DNA of 29,352 nt from Candidatus Eiseniibacteriota bacterium (GTDB lineage: Bacteria; JAFGKV01): the NCBI GenBank assembly GCA_025453925.1, contig JALOPK010000006.1:1-29352 (forward strand), in the 5' to 3' direction. How positions within the stretch are numbered: the first letter of the stretch is position 1; every line of letters starts with the position of its first letter. Shown here one piece after another: positions 15,138-23,555 of this stretch. A program made the position numbers and the translations under genes. Under the pieces are notes generated by a model. The model was not told where the DNA came from and searched no databases. It saw only the letters and a list, made by a program, of their open reading frames with translations.

Positions 15138-16414
15138 ATCGCCTTCCGAACCACGCCGACACGATCGTCATCGGCGCCGGAATCACGGGCCTGTGTCTGG
15201 CGCGGTCCCTGGCGACACAGGGCGTATCCGTCGCGTTGCTGGAAGCGGCGGGCGCCCCTGGAGGGCTGCTGGCGCCCAAGCTTCTCAACGGAGTCAGCGT
15301 TGACTCCTACTACCACCACATCTTCGTGTCCGACCTGCGAACGCGCCGGTTGCTCGATGGCCTTGATTTGACGCGGGCCCTGGCATGGCGGACGACCTCC
15401 GTGTCCCTGCTGGACGAAGCGGGATTCCACCCTCTGACATCCCCGCTGGACATTCTCCGGTTCAAGGAGCTATCCCTGGGGGAGAAGGTGCGGCTGGCCC
15501 TCCTCGTCCGTCACGCCCGCTCCATCGAGCCGGCGGGTCTGGACGATGTCCTCGCGAGGAAGTGGGCGGTTTCGCTGGCCGGGCCGGTTGTCTGGGAGCG
15601 TTTTCTCCGTCCTCTTGTGGAGGCCAAGTTCGGCGCCGCTGCGCCGCGGGTTTCGGCGGCCTGGCTGGCGGGCCGGATCGGGTGCCGCTCAAACCGCGGC
15701 CTGCGCGGCGAGCGGTTGGGCTACCTCACGCCGAGCTTCCACGCCCTCGTCAGCCGCCTGGCCGGCGATCTGGAGCCTGTGCTGTGGTGCAGCGAACCCG
15801 TCGAAGGCATCGTCATTGAAGGCGGCCGCGTCACCGCCGTTTCCGCGGGCACCCAGACCGTCACGTGCCGTGATGTGGTGTTCACCGGCGGGGCGAACGC
15901 CCTGGCAAAGATACTGGCGGGCATGGATGACCTACTCCCCGACCTGGCATCCCTCGCGTTTCAGGGGATCCTCTGCGGCGTCTTTGCCGTTGACTCCCCG
16001 TCAAGAGGGGCCTACTGGACCAATGTGACGGTACCAGGCGCACCCTTCAACATCGTGGTACAGCAGGACCTCCTGGAACCGGTCAAAGGTGGCCGGGGGA
16101 TTGTCTATGCCTCCCGGTATGTCGACCCGGAGACTGCCCGGGCTGCACACCGCGAGCGGGAGCTCGATGCGATGCAGGAAGGATTGCGCGCGTACTTCGG
16201 GATCGACCCCTCCGCCATCTCGGATCGGGAGTTGGCCGTCACTGACGATGCGGGAATCGTGTACGCGACGGGCACCCGTGCCGTGATCGATAGCCTGCGC
16301 CCCTCGGTGAGCGGATTCCACGTGGCCGGCATGCTCACATCGTTCCCCGACCGGAGCATCGAGCAGTCGGTGGCCGGTGCGGAGGACCTGGCGCGGGCCC
16401 TGGCGGGGGCGTAG
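15134..16414 (+). CDS. FAD/NAD(P)-binding amine-oxidase/protoporphyrinogen-oxidase-like flavoprotein
   Basis: This 426-residue flavoprotein begins with a Rossmann FAD motif (VIGAGITGLCLARSL, glycines at 14-19). It ends with a typical C-terminal FAD-binding segment (GMLTSFPDRSIEQSVAGAEDLA, split around residue 405), as in the COG1232 amine-oxidase/HemY-like family. Related proteins occur in cell-surface polysaccharide and lipid clusters, where they act on sugar-lipid or polyprenoid substrates. No heme genes are nearby, so a true protoporphyrinogen oxidase is unlikely. The ATG at 15134 overlaps the previous stop by four bases and has GAGGA upstream; a longer frame from 15101 lies inside the upstream gene. 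Its stop TAG shares one base with the next GTG. The substrate is unknown; co-translation with membrane glycosyltransferase-like proteins suggests an oxidation or isomerisation step in the same product's synthesis. Confidence 0.85.
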   Translation: MNRLPNHADTIVIGAGITGLCLARSLATQGVSVALLEAAGAPGGLLAPKLLNGVSVDSYYHHIFVSDLRTRRLLDGLDLTRALAWRTTSVSLLDEAGFHPLTSPLDILRFKELSLGEKVRLALLVRHARSIEPAGLDDVLARKWAVSLAGPVVWERFLRPLVEAKFGAAAPRVSAAWLAGRIGCRSNRGLRGERLGYLTPSFHALVSRLAGDLEPVLWCSEPVEGIVIEGGRVTAVSAGTQTVTCRDVVFTGGANALAKILAGMDDLLPDLASLAFQGILCGVFAVDSPSRGAYWTNVTVPGAPFNIVVQQDLLEPVKGGRGIVYASRYVDPETARAAHRERELDAMQEGLRAYFGIDPSAISDRELAVTDDAGIVYATGTRAVIDSLRPSVSGFHVAGMLTSFPDRSIEQSVAGAEDLARALAGA

Positions 16415-18447
16415 TGCCGGCCATTCATCGACGCGCGTTTCCCCTTCTGGCGCTGCTGTGCGCGCCATTCGTGTCGACGGTCCTGCCGCTCCTGGCCAAA
16501 CCACCTCGTGCCGTCATGACGACGACGTCGCACGCGCCTGATGGTGTGGCAACTTTTAATGCCCAGGGGGTGTGGGGCACGCTTACCATCGGCGGCCGAT
16601 TCAATTCCGGGACCTCCATGCCAGGCATCCTCTCCTTCACCGTATCGGGCAGGGATTCCTCCGCCGTCTCCGTCCCGATAGATGGGGAACTCGTCACGTA
16701 CCAGCGTGTCACCGTCGTGTCGCGCCCCCGCGACCTGCGTCTGGTGATCACCTCGGATCGCGGGCACACGGGTCTCAGCCTCGAGAACGTGTCCGTTTCA
16801 TGGACAGTGCCGCACGGCCTCGGGGGGAGGGTTCTTGATGCGCTCGTCGCGTGGACGCTTCCTCATGGGCTTCCTGGCGTGTGCTATCAGAGCCTGCTCA
16901 TCCTCGGAATCGCCGCCGCGTGTATGCCCCGTTCGTGGCGTCGGAATCTCGCCGGTCCCTGGGTATGGTGGATCGGGTCCGCCACGCTGGCCGCCCTTTC
17001 CCCGGGATCGTTCTCGCCGCTCACACGCCTCATCGCCCCGGGCGGGATCTCGCTGTCGACTCTCGTGCTGTGCGGGGCCGCGGGCGGACTCGTCGCGAGT
17101 GTCGCCGGCGGTCGCTGTGCACCTCGCGCCGCAGGCGCGGCACTCCTCTTCTGGGCGGCCGTAGCGCGGCTGACCACGTTTCCTCTCTCCCGCGACTGGA
17201 ACCCAGGAGACGTTGACGAGATCGTGTACGCGGGCGTGGCGGAAAGCGTGGCAAACGGTCGCGGGTTCATTCTGCCTGATGCCGCCTACAAGGGCAGGAC
17301 CCATGCCGGGGGGGATCCCGTGCGCGCCTCCTGGTGGGAACATGAGCTTTACCTGGGAGTCGCCCGCAGGGGGGAACCCACCGCGGCCGTCCCGCCACTG
17401 TACCCCCTGATGCTTGCCGCATTCACATCGCTCGGATTGCACGATTTCCGCTGGGTGTGCGCCTCCCAGGCGCTGTTCGGACTGATGGCGAGCCTGCTGG
17501 CGGGGATTATGGGCCGGCGGATCGGTGGGGTGACTGCGGGCATCGGCGCCATGGCCTTGGGGCTCCTGCACTCCCCGGCAGTGGCGGTGACGGGATTCCT
17601 GTTCACCGAATCGCTCTTCGTAGTCCTGCTCATGGCCGCATGCGCGCTCCTCCTGTCGGACCGGCCGGTCCTGCAGATCGTCTCCTGCGCGCTGATCGGC
17701 CTGGCCGGTCTCACCCGCCCCGTGGCGCTGGCCACCGCCCCCCTGTGGCCGCTGTATGTGGCGTTCACGAACAAGGGGCGCGCGCGCTGGCTGGCATTGA
17801 TCGGTTGCGCACTCCTCGGGGTCGTACTGACTCCTTGGGCCGTCCGCAACCACCGCATCTACGGGGAACCTGTGGTGGGTTCCACGTTGGCCGGTAAGGA
17901 CTTCTTCATGGGCAACAATGATGCCGCCCGACGGTCGGGCTCCCCTCCTTCGTGGGACTGGTTCTCGCTGCCGGCCGGCCACCGCAGGATGCTGCGGCTC
18001 GCCGGCTTCGGCCCCAATGATATGACGCTGATGTACAAGTTTCCGGCCGACATTCCATCCGAGACGTCCCGCGATCGGGAACTCAGGCGGAAGGCTGCCG
18101 TCTTCGTCCTCGCCTACCCCACGGTGTTCCTGGCCCGCACTGCCCAACGGGTGCGGGAGTTCACCGGCATTGATCCACCTCCCGAACCTTGGGAGCATGT
18201 CGGCCAACTGCCGTTTCTCTTCGTGCCCGCACTCTTTTTGGCGACCCTGGCGTTCTGGACGGGACTCACCCGGCAGGGCGCCTTCCTTGCGGCGGTCGCG
18301 GTCCTGCTATCCGTTGTCCCGATCATATCGGTCGCCTACTCCCGGTACCGCCTTCCGGTGGATTTCACCCTGTTCCCTCTGGCCGGTGTCGGGCTTGCCG
18401 TCGTCCTCTCTCGTATCCGACGCGTGACGAACGCCCATGGTTCGTAA
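16414..18447 (+). CDS. GT-C membrane glycosyltransferase-like protein with extra N-terminal exported domain
   Basis: This 677-residue protein starts at GTG 16414, overlapping the previous stop by one base. An N-terminal membrane segment (about 8-25) is followed by a roughly 100-residue beta-rich region (about 33-130; alternating V/T/S/G strands such as ATFNAQGVWGTLTIGGRF) that would lie outside the membrane. Four hydrophobic helices come next, and then a standard GT-C module beginning near residue 260. Its first external loop contains the acidic pair D268-E269 (GDVDEIVYAGVAESVANGRGF), equivalent to the catalytic Asp-Glu of ArnT/PMT enzymes, and PPLYPLMLAAF follows. The usual GT-C protein is about 450-550 residues, so the first 250 residues are an addition. 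It is predicted to transfer a sugar from a polyprenyl carrier on the periplasmic face. The stop overlaps the next gene by 11 bases. Confidence 0.8.
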   Translation: MPAIHRRAFPLLALLCAPFVSTVLPLLAKPPRAVMTTTSHAPDGVATFNAQGVWGTLTIGGRFNSGTSMPGILSFTVSGRDSSAVSVPIDGELVTYQRVTVVSRPRDLRLVITSDRGHTGLSLENVSVSWTVPHGLGGRVLDALVAWTLPHGLPGVCYQSLLILGIAAACMPRSWRRNLAGPWVWWIGSATLAALSPGSFSPLTRLIAPGGISLSTLVLCGAAGGLVASVAGGRCAPRAAGAALLFWAAVARLTTFPLSRDWNPGDVDEIVYAGVAESVANGRGFILPDAAYKGRTHAGGDPVRASWWEHELYLGVARRGEPTAAVPPLYPLMLAAFTSLGLHDFRWVCASQALFGLMASLLAGIMGRRIGGVTAGIGAMALGLLHSPAVAVTGFLFTESLFVVLLMAACALLLSDRPVLQIVSCALIGLAGLTRPVALATAPLWPLYVAFTNKGRARWLALIGCALLGVVLTPWAVRNHRIYGEPVVGSTLAGKDFFMGNNDAARRSGSPPSWDWFSLPAGHRRMLRLAGFGPNDMTLMYKFPADIPSETSRDRELRRKAAVFVLAYPTVFLARTAQRVREFTGIDPPPEPWEHVGQLPFLFVPALFLATLAFWTGLTRQGAFLAAVAVLLSVVPIISVAYSRYRLPVDFTLFPLAGVGLAVVLSRIRRVTNAHGS

Positions 18448-19750
18448 GCCGGCGTTCGGCGTCTTTCTCCTGGCGCTTTTCGTCCGCCTCGCCTTCGTCA
18501 TCCCCAAAGGGCCGGATCTCATGCGTCCGCTGGAGGATCAGCGCCTGTACCTTCGGATGGGCCGGGCCGTGGCGGAAGGCAAGGGGCTCACGCTCACGGC
18601 GCGGGAGTATCACCCTCTCGAAGGCGGCGAATGGAAGCGGCAGGTTTCCGCCCATTGGATCGACCCCTACGATCCCGGCATGGGGGTCGCGGAGGAGGGG
18701 AAACAGACCGCGATCATCGAGCCGCTCTACCCTCTCCTCCTGGGGGGAATCCACCGCCTGTACCCGGGCAGCATTCCTTTCATCCGCATCATCCAGGCCG
18801 CGCTGGGCGCCCTGACCGCCGTGGCGCTGTTCGCGGCGGGGGCTTCGGTCAATCGCCGCGTGGGGGTGTTGGCAGGGCTCGGGTTCGCCCTGTTTCCCCA
18901 CGCGATCTACTATGCCGGGATGGTGACCACCGAGACGCTGTTCATCGCGCTTCAAGCCCTTGCCGCGGCAGCATGGGCAGCGTGGCTGACGACACCCGGC
19001 CCGGGACGCGCGGCCGTCTTCGGTCTCGCGTGCGGATGTGCGTTCCTGGCGCGCTCCGCGATGCTGCCGCTCTCCGGGTTGGCCCTCGCGGTCGCGGCGA
19101 TCGCCGACCGCCGGACCGTGCGAATGCTCCCGGTGGTCGTCGCGGGCTTCGCCCTCGCGGTCGCTCCGTGGGTGATCCGCAACGGCGTGGCCATGGGTGA
19201 GTATCGACTCATGCCCACCAAGGACGGCCTCAACCTCTGGATGCAGAACCACCCTGCGATACAGCAACTTCAGCTTGAGCGCATCGGGATGCCGATTCCC
19301 GAGAGTATGCTCAACACGCTGTCGTGCCGGGAACTTGAGGAGTTCCCCCTCTTCCCCGACTCGATGCCAGAGATTGAGCGCAATAGGGTTCTGAGCGACC
19401 GGGCTCAGGCGTACATACGCTGCAACCCGCGGTATTTCGCGTACCTGTGCTGGTTGAGACTGCGCTGGTACCTCAGATTCTCGGGTTCCACGGTCCGGTC
19501 CGACGTCGCCGATCTCGTGGGTGGCGCATCGTTCTCCCTTCTGCTCGCCTTGGCCCTGGCCGGCGCCGTCCGCGGGTGGCGGCATCCCATGGTGGCGTTG
19601 TCGGTCCTCGGATGGCTGGCCTACCTTGGCATGCACGCACTCTTTCATGGCGGTATCCGCTATCGAATCCCCGCCGACTCCCTGCTGATCATCGCGGCGG
19701 CACACGGGGCCGACCAGCTTCTCCGGCTGCTCGGACGGGGCCGTGGCTGA
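18437..19750 (+). CDS. GT-C family membrane glycosyltransferase-like protein
   Basis: This 437-residue multi-pass protein starts at ATG 18437 inside the end of the previous gene. A basic N-terminus and first helix (KPAFGVFLLALFVRLAFVI) are followed by an external loop with EDQRLYLRMGRAVAEGKGL, which has Asp-Gln where ArnT-like enzymes have Asp-Glu. The motif EPLYPLLLGGI then precedes about eight more hydrophobic segments. A short soluble loop with cysteine and aromatic residues (TLSCRELEEFP, RCNPRYFAYLCWLRLRWYL) lies before the last helices. It is shorter than the neighbouring GT-C protein and lacks that protein's N-terminal domain. The overlap suggests coupled translation, so the two may act in sequence or as a pair. 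Donor and acceptor are unknown. The gene ends 111 bases before the radical SAM gene. Confidence 0.8.
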   Translation: MVRKPAFGVFLLALFVRLAFVIPKGPDLMRPLEDQRLYLRMGRAVAEGKGLTLTAREYHPLEGGEWKRQVSAHWIDPYDPGMGVAEEGKQTAIIEPLYPLLLGGIHRLYPGSIPFIRIIQAALGALTAVALFAAGASVNRRVGVLAGLGFALFPHAIYYAGMVTTETLFIALQALAAAAWAAWLTTPGPGRAAVFGLACGCAFLARSAMLPLSGLALAVAAIADRRTVRMLPVVVAGFALAVAPWVIRNGVAMGEYRLMPTKDGLNLWMQNHPAIQQLQLERIGMPIPESMLNTLSCRELEEFPLFPDSMPEIERNRVLSDRAQAYIRCNPRYFAYLCWLRLRWYLRFSGSTVRSDVADLVGGASFSLLLALALAGAVRGWRHPMVALSVLGWLAYLGMHALFHGGIRYRIPADSLLIIAAAHGADQLLRLLGRGRG

Positions 19751-19861
19751 CGCCGGCGACTGCTCGCGACGGGATTCGACCGCCGGCACATCCCGATCGG
19801 CCGTGGAACTCAATCGGCGGGAGATACTCGCGGGTGATTCCATTCTCATTGCGCTCCCGCC

Positions 19862-20509
19862 GTGCCCCCTCTGCCCCGGCAGGTCGCCGTGACCGCACGC
19901 GCTCATTCCAGGGACTGCCTGGTCTACGAGTACCGCCCGAACACGCTCTATGTGAACCTCACCAACAGATGCACGAATGAGTGCCTGTTCTGCGCCCGAA
20001 GCGGGGGGGAGTACCGGCTGGGGTGCTTCGACCTCCGCCTGGCTGCCGAGCATCCCGCCGCCGACTACCTGAGTGCCCTCGAGCCTCGGTTCGCCCGTGC
20101 ATCCCTGCCGCGTGAGGTCGTGTTCTGCGGGTACGGGGAGCCAACGCTACGGATCGATGCCCTCATCGAGATAGCCGGCTGGGTGAGGAGCCGGGGCGTC
20201 CCGGTCAGGCTAAACACCAACGGCCAGGCCGAGCTGATTCATCGCACCGATGTCGTTTCGATGCTGGCGGCATGCGTCGACCGCGTGAACGTGTCATTGA
20301 ACGCGCCGGATGGTGCGAGTTACCTCCGGGTGTCCAATCCGGTCGCGGGAGAAGAGTCGTGGCGATGGGTGGTGGGCTTCCTGCGCCGGGCGGTTCGCTC
20401 CCTGCCCGAGGCGTGGGCCTCGGTCGTTGGTGAGGCGCTGACTGCCGAAGAAGTCTCCGCCGCCCGTGAGCTCGCCGGCTTCTGCGGCACCAGACTGCTG
20501 GTGCGGTGA
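19862..20509 (+). CDS. TatD-linked-type radical SAM protein
   Basis: This small radical SAM protein (215 residues from GTG 19862, or 206 from GTG 19889) contains the CxxxCxxC cluster motif in NRCTNECLFCARSG (C37, C41, C44) and a SAM-binding VFCGYGEPT segment (88-95). It also has LNTNGQAELIH and VNVSLNAPD. This combination matches the radical SAM family that is usually encoded beside, or fused to, TatD-type metal-dependent hydrolases. Its substrate is not established to my knowledge. No TatD gene is visible in this window. Neither start has a strong ribosome-binding site, and an in-frame stop at 19835-19837 limits any extension. It follows the GT-C series on the same strand but may be unrelated to it. 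Sequence ends cleanly at TGA with a full SAM-barrel half. Confidence 0.85.
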   Translation: MPPLPRQVAVTARAHSRDCLVYEYRPNTLYVNLTNRCTNECLFCARSGGEYRLGCFDLRLAAEHPAADYLSALEPRFARASLPREVVFCGYGEPTLRIDALIEIAGWVRSRGVPVRLNTNGQAELIHRTDVVSMLAACVDRVNVSLNAPDGASYLRVSNPVAGEESWRWVVGFLRRAVRSLPEAWASVVGEALTAEEVSAARELAGFCGTRLLVR

Positions 20510-20702
20510 TGCGCCCGGCGGGGTATGCCCCCGGAGCGAGTGCTCTGTCCGAAAAACGGGTCGACGCACCCAGGGGGTCGAGGCGTTCATCTTGTGAGGC
20601 GCGAGGAGGGCAGCTATCCGTCGTGACATCTCGCCGGCGAACAACACCGCAGGATGAAATGCGTCGGGCCCGCGAAGGCCAGAGTCCTCCCCGAGTGAAA
20701 CT

Positions 20703-21119
20703 CTATTCTCCCTCGAAGGGGACCGGCCCCCGTCCCGCCTTCTTCACCGCCTGTTCGCGCTTGTCGGTGAGCATGCGCTCCCTTGACCGCCGGGAGCGTC
20801 GGCGCTTCTGACGCCGGATCTTCTCTCGACGCTGCTGCTCCTCGCTGGCTTCCCCCTCGACGATCTGCGCCAGCTTCTCGGCCAGCCTTCGCCGCGCCAG
20901 GAACCGGTTGAGTTCCCGGGATCGCGTCTCCTGACAGCGCACCATGAGGCCGCTAGGCCGGTGAACGAGCATGACGCACACCGATGTCTTGTTGATCTTC
21001 TGCCCGCCCGGGCCGGACCCGCGGACAAAAGTCTCCTCGACATCCTCTTCGCGGATGCCCAGGCGAGCCATCCTCGCCTCCAGTTCTTGCCTCTTGGCCG
21101 GGGTCACCACGCTGAACAC
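20703..21119 (-). CDS. RF-1-domain ribosome-rescue factor (MTRFR/ArfB-like)
   Basis: This 138-residue protein consists of a single release-factor catalytic domain with the GGQ motif at 38-40 (RGSGPGGQKINKTS) and a conserved RCQETRSRELNR segment. A strongly basic C-terminal tail (RRQKRRRSRRSRERML) follows. It lacks the codon-recognition domains of RF1/RF2, as expected for factors that hydrolyse peptidyl-tRNA on stalled ribosomes or free large subunits. The NKTS...HRPSG pattern looks closer to the mitochondrial MTRFR (C12orf65) branch than to ArfB. I chose GTG 21119 because GAGGAGG lies eight bases upstream; the longer frame to 21206 adds an unconserved Gly/Ala/Arg-rich stretch. The gene is convergent with the radical SAM gene and 163 bases downstream of the L-2-hydroxyglutarate oxidase gene. 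Confidence 0.88.
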   Translation of the reverse strand: MFSVVTPAKRQELEARMARLGIREEDVEETFVRGSGPGGQKINKTSVCVMLVHRPSGLMVRCQETRSRELNRFLARRRLAEKLAQIVEGEASEEQQRREKIRRQKRRRSRRSRERMLTDKREQAVKKAGRGPVPFEGE

Positions 21120-21282
21120 GAAAGCAGCCTCCTCACCGCGGTCCCCGGCTGAGGCGCCCCGCACGGAGCCCGTCGCGGAGGCCGCGATCCCCGTGCGCAG
21201 CCCCACGAGTGAAAGATCCGCCGACGGGGCGAACGCCCTGGATGGGACGGTGGTCCATTTCCGTTGCGATCATGATGCTGCG

Positions 21283-22485
21283 CTATGAGGCGAACTGCTC
21301 CCGGGCAATCCGCGCGATGGACGTTCCGATGCTGATGGAAGCAGTCGCGGCTGGGGACGGCGCGTTCAGGACGTGCACCATGCGATGCGCCTGCACGATT
21401 CTGAAGTCGTCAAGAAGGAAGCCGGCCGGGTCCAGCGCCTGCGCGCGAACGCCCGCGCCGCCCGGGCGCACGTCGCTCTCGCGCAGTTCCGGCACCAGCC
21501 GCTGCAAAGCGTGGACGAATGCGCGCCGCGAAAGCGATCGATAGGCTTCTCCCAACCCCATCCGCCAGTGGCGCGCGGCCATGCGCCAGAATCCTCCGAA
21601 CGAGAGGAGTTCGAGGCTGTCGGACACAGAAATGTCCGATTTCCGGTACCCCTCGCGCTTCATGGCCAGCACGGCGTTGGGCCCGGCCTCGATTTCTCCG
21701 CCGGTCATCCGCGTGAAGTGAACGCCTAAGAACGGGAAACGCGGATCGGATACAGGGTAGATCAGGTTGCGCACCAGGTGGCGCCGTTGGGCAGTCAGCG
21801 TGTAGTACTCCCCTCGAAAGGGCACGATGGCAATCCCCGGATCGACGCCGCACATGCGGGCGACCCGGTCGGAGTAGAGGCCGGCACAGTTGACGAGGTT
21901 CTTGCACCGAACGACTCCGGTGCGGGTCTCCAGCACCAGCTCGGCGCCGTCGCGCCGGCACCCGACGACACGGGAAGAAAGCCTGACCTCGCCGCCGGAA
22001 CATTCCACCTGCGCGGCGAATGCCCTGGTGACATGGGCGAAATCGACGATTCCGGTCTCCGGGACGACCAGGGCCGCGGTCCCCGAGGCATACGGTTCAT
22101 ACTCCCTGATCTGCTCCGCGGAGATACGGGCAATCCCCTTCAGGCCATTGGCAATGCCCCGCTTCAGCAAATCGTCCAGCCTCGGGAGTCCCCGCTGCCC
22201 GGTTGCCACCACCAGCTTGCCGCATCGCTCGTGGGGCACACCGTGCATGGCGCAGAACCTGAGAAGTGCCTCCCGGCCCTCCCGGCAATTGGAGGCTTTC
22301 AGTGAGCCCGGCGCGTAGTAGAGACCTGAGTGGATCACCCCACTGTTGTTGCCGGTCTGATGCGCGGCCAGGCGGTCTTCGGCCTCCAGGACAACGACGC
22401 GGGAGCCGGGTGGATCCAATAGCGCCATGGCCGTCGCCATGCCGACGATGCCGCCCCCGATCACTGCGACGTGGTAGGTCGTCAA
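21283..22485 (-). CDS. lhgO: L-2-hydroxyglutarate oxidase/dehydrogenase
   Basis: This 400-residue FAD enzyme of the DAO/LhgO family oxidises L-2-hydroxyglutarate to 2-oxoglutarate and passes electrons to oxygen or the quinone pool. The N-terminus has the FAD motif (VIGGGIVGMATA, 8-19), followed by the family signature HQTGNNSGVIHSGLYYAPGS. Later motifs VNCAGLYSDRVARMCG and FPFLGVHFTRM agree, and the C-terminus carries a second flavin-contacting segment (LNAPSPAATASISIG). The length equals the family norm (about 400-420). The start is TTG at 22485 with GGAGG seven bases upstream; no better start fits. It is divergent from the EamA transporter across 164 bases in which I could not identify clear promoters. 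No aberrant residues were seen, so it is a confident housekeeping-type assignment. Confidence 0.93.
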   Translation of the reverse strand: MTTYHVAVIGGGIVGMATAMALLDPPGSRVVVLEAEDRLAAHQTGNNSGVIHSGLYYAPGSLKASNCREGREALLRFCAMHGVPHERCGKLVVATGQRGLPRLDDLLKRGIANGLKGIARISAEQIREYEPYASGTAALVVPETGIVDFAHVTRAFAAQVECSGGEVRLSSRVVGCRRDGAELVLETRTGVVRCKNLVNCAGLYSDRVARMCGVDPGIAIVPFRGEYYTLTAQRRHLVRNLIYPVSDPRFPFLGVHFTRMTGGEIEAGPNAVLAMKREGYRKSDISVSDSLELLSFGGFWRMAARHWRMGLGEAYRSLSRRAFVHALQRLVPELRESDVRPGGAGVRAQALDPAGFLLDDFRIVQAHRMVHVLNAPSPAATASISIGTSIARIAREQFAS

Positions 22486-22649
22486 GGAAAGCCTCCGGCA
22501 AAGGTCGAACAGCGGATGACCGCCACAAGATCGGGCGCCGTGGCCCGTGCGCCAACAAGTCGTGTCTCTTCTCGACGGCGACAGGTCCGCGCCTTACTTG
22601 CTCGGAGTCGGCATCATTTCCGACAGGGAGGGTAGGGAAGGAAGGCGTC

Positions 22650-23555
22650 ATGTCGTCCAACCGGAAGGCGTATGCCTACGGAATCTCTGCCGTGCTGCTC
22701 TGGTCGACGGCGGCCTCCGCATTCAAGCTCTCGCTGCGCCTCCTCACGCCGCTGGAGCTGCAATTCTCCGCGGTGGCGGTCGCGGTGGTATTCCTTGCCT
22801 TTCGCGCCGCCGCGGTCGGCGCCCTTCGGACCATGATCCCCGCGACGCCTGGCGATGCCGTGCGTTCCGCCGTCCTGGGCGCGCTGAATCCCTTCGGGTA
22901 CTACTGGATTCTCCTGGCGGCCTACGACCGGCTCCCCGCCCAGGAGGCGTTGGTCCTCAACTACCTCTGGCCCGTGGTGCTGGCGGTGCTGGCGGTTCCG
23001 TTCCTTGGTCATTCGCTGAGCGGTCGAAGCCTGGCCGCTCTGGGGGTGAGCTTCACGGGCGTGATCGTCATCGGCACCAGGGGAAACCTGGCAACCCTCC
23101 GGTTCTCCGATCCGGTCGGCGTGGCTCTGGCCGCGGGATCTTCCTTGGTCTGGGCGGTCTACTGGATCATCAATGTTCGTGACCCGCGCGACGGCGCCAC
23201 AAAACTCCTGCAGAGCTTCTTGTTCGGCCTCCTCTATCTCGCCATTCCCATGGTCGGGGCGGGCGCCCCCCATGCCATTCCGTGGAGGGGAGCGGCGGGG
23301 GCCACGTACGTCGGTCTATTCGAAATGGGCGTCACATTCAGTCTCTGGCTCGCGGCGTTGCGCCTGGTGGATCGTACGGCACGCATCAGCAACCTCGTCT
23401 TCCTCTCTCCGTTCATCTCACTGATCCTCGTTCGCCTGGTGCTCGCGGAGCCCATCGTCCCTACGACGATAGGCGGTCTCCTCCTCATTCTGAGCGGAAT
23501 CGCGCTACAGGCCACGAGCAGCCGGCGGCCGGCGGGGGCGCAACGGGCTCGCTGA
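22650..23555 (+). CDS. EamA/DMT-family membrane transporter
   Basis: This 301-residue protein has ten hydrophobic helices arranged as two EamA repeats (about 10-140 and 150-295), the standard drug/metabolite transporter layout. The first helix has the typical AYGISAVLLWSTAASAFK opening, and EALVLNYLWPVVLAVL and the VFLSPFISLILVRLVLAEPI helix are characteristic of the two repeats. These carriers export or import amino acids, nucleotide sugars or other small metabolites; sequence alone does not give the substrate. The ATG at 22650 follows an AAGGAAGG box. The frame remains open far upstream to 22266, but that part overlaps the divergent lhgO gene antisense and has no membrane-protein character. 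It ends 298 bases before the TonB receptor gene. Confidence 0.9.
   Translation: MSSNRKAYAYGISAVLLWSTAASAFKLSLRLLTPLELQFSAVAVAVVFLAFRAAAVGALRTMIPATPGDAVRSAVLGALNPFGYYWILLAAYDRLPAQEALVLNYLWPVVLAVLAVPFLGHSLSGRSLAALGVSFTGVIVIGTRGNLATLRFSDPVGVALAAGSSLVWAVYWIINVRDPRDGATKLLQSFLFGLLYLAIPMVGAGAPHAIPWRGAAGATYVGLFEMGVTFSLWLAALRLVDRTARISNLVFLSPFISLILVRLVLAEPIVPTTIGGLLLILSGIALQATSSRRPAGAQRAR

Noticed and set aside
15134-16414. Protoporphyrinogen oxidase (hemY/hemG) assignment
   Set aside because: The family is broad and no other heme genes are nearby; the neighbours are glycosyltransferase-like membrane proteins.
16798-18207. Minus-strand open frame (469 codons) opposite the 677-residue GT-C gene
   Set aside because: Same reason: antisense to a well-supported membrane protein, with no recognisable motif.
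18365-20053. Long minus-strand open frame (562 codons) opposite the GT-C and radical SAM genes
   Set aside because: It covers the opposite strand of clear membrane and radical SAM genes, is rich in Arg/Gly/His and Pro, and lacks a ribosome-binding site or domains.
20520-20531. Possible terminator hairpin (GGGG-TATG-CCCC) after the radical SAM gene
   Set aside because: The stem is only four pairs and no U-run follows, so it is not a convincing rho-independent terminator.
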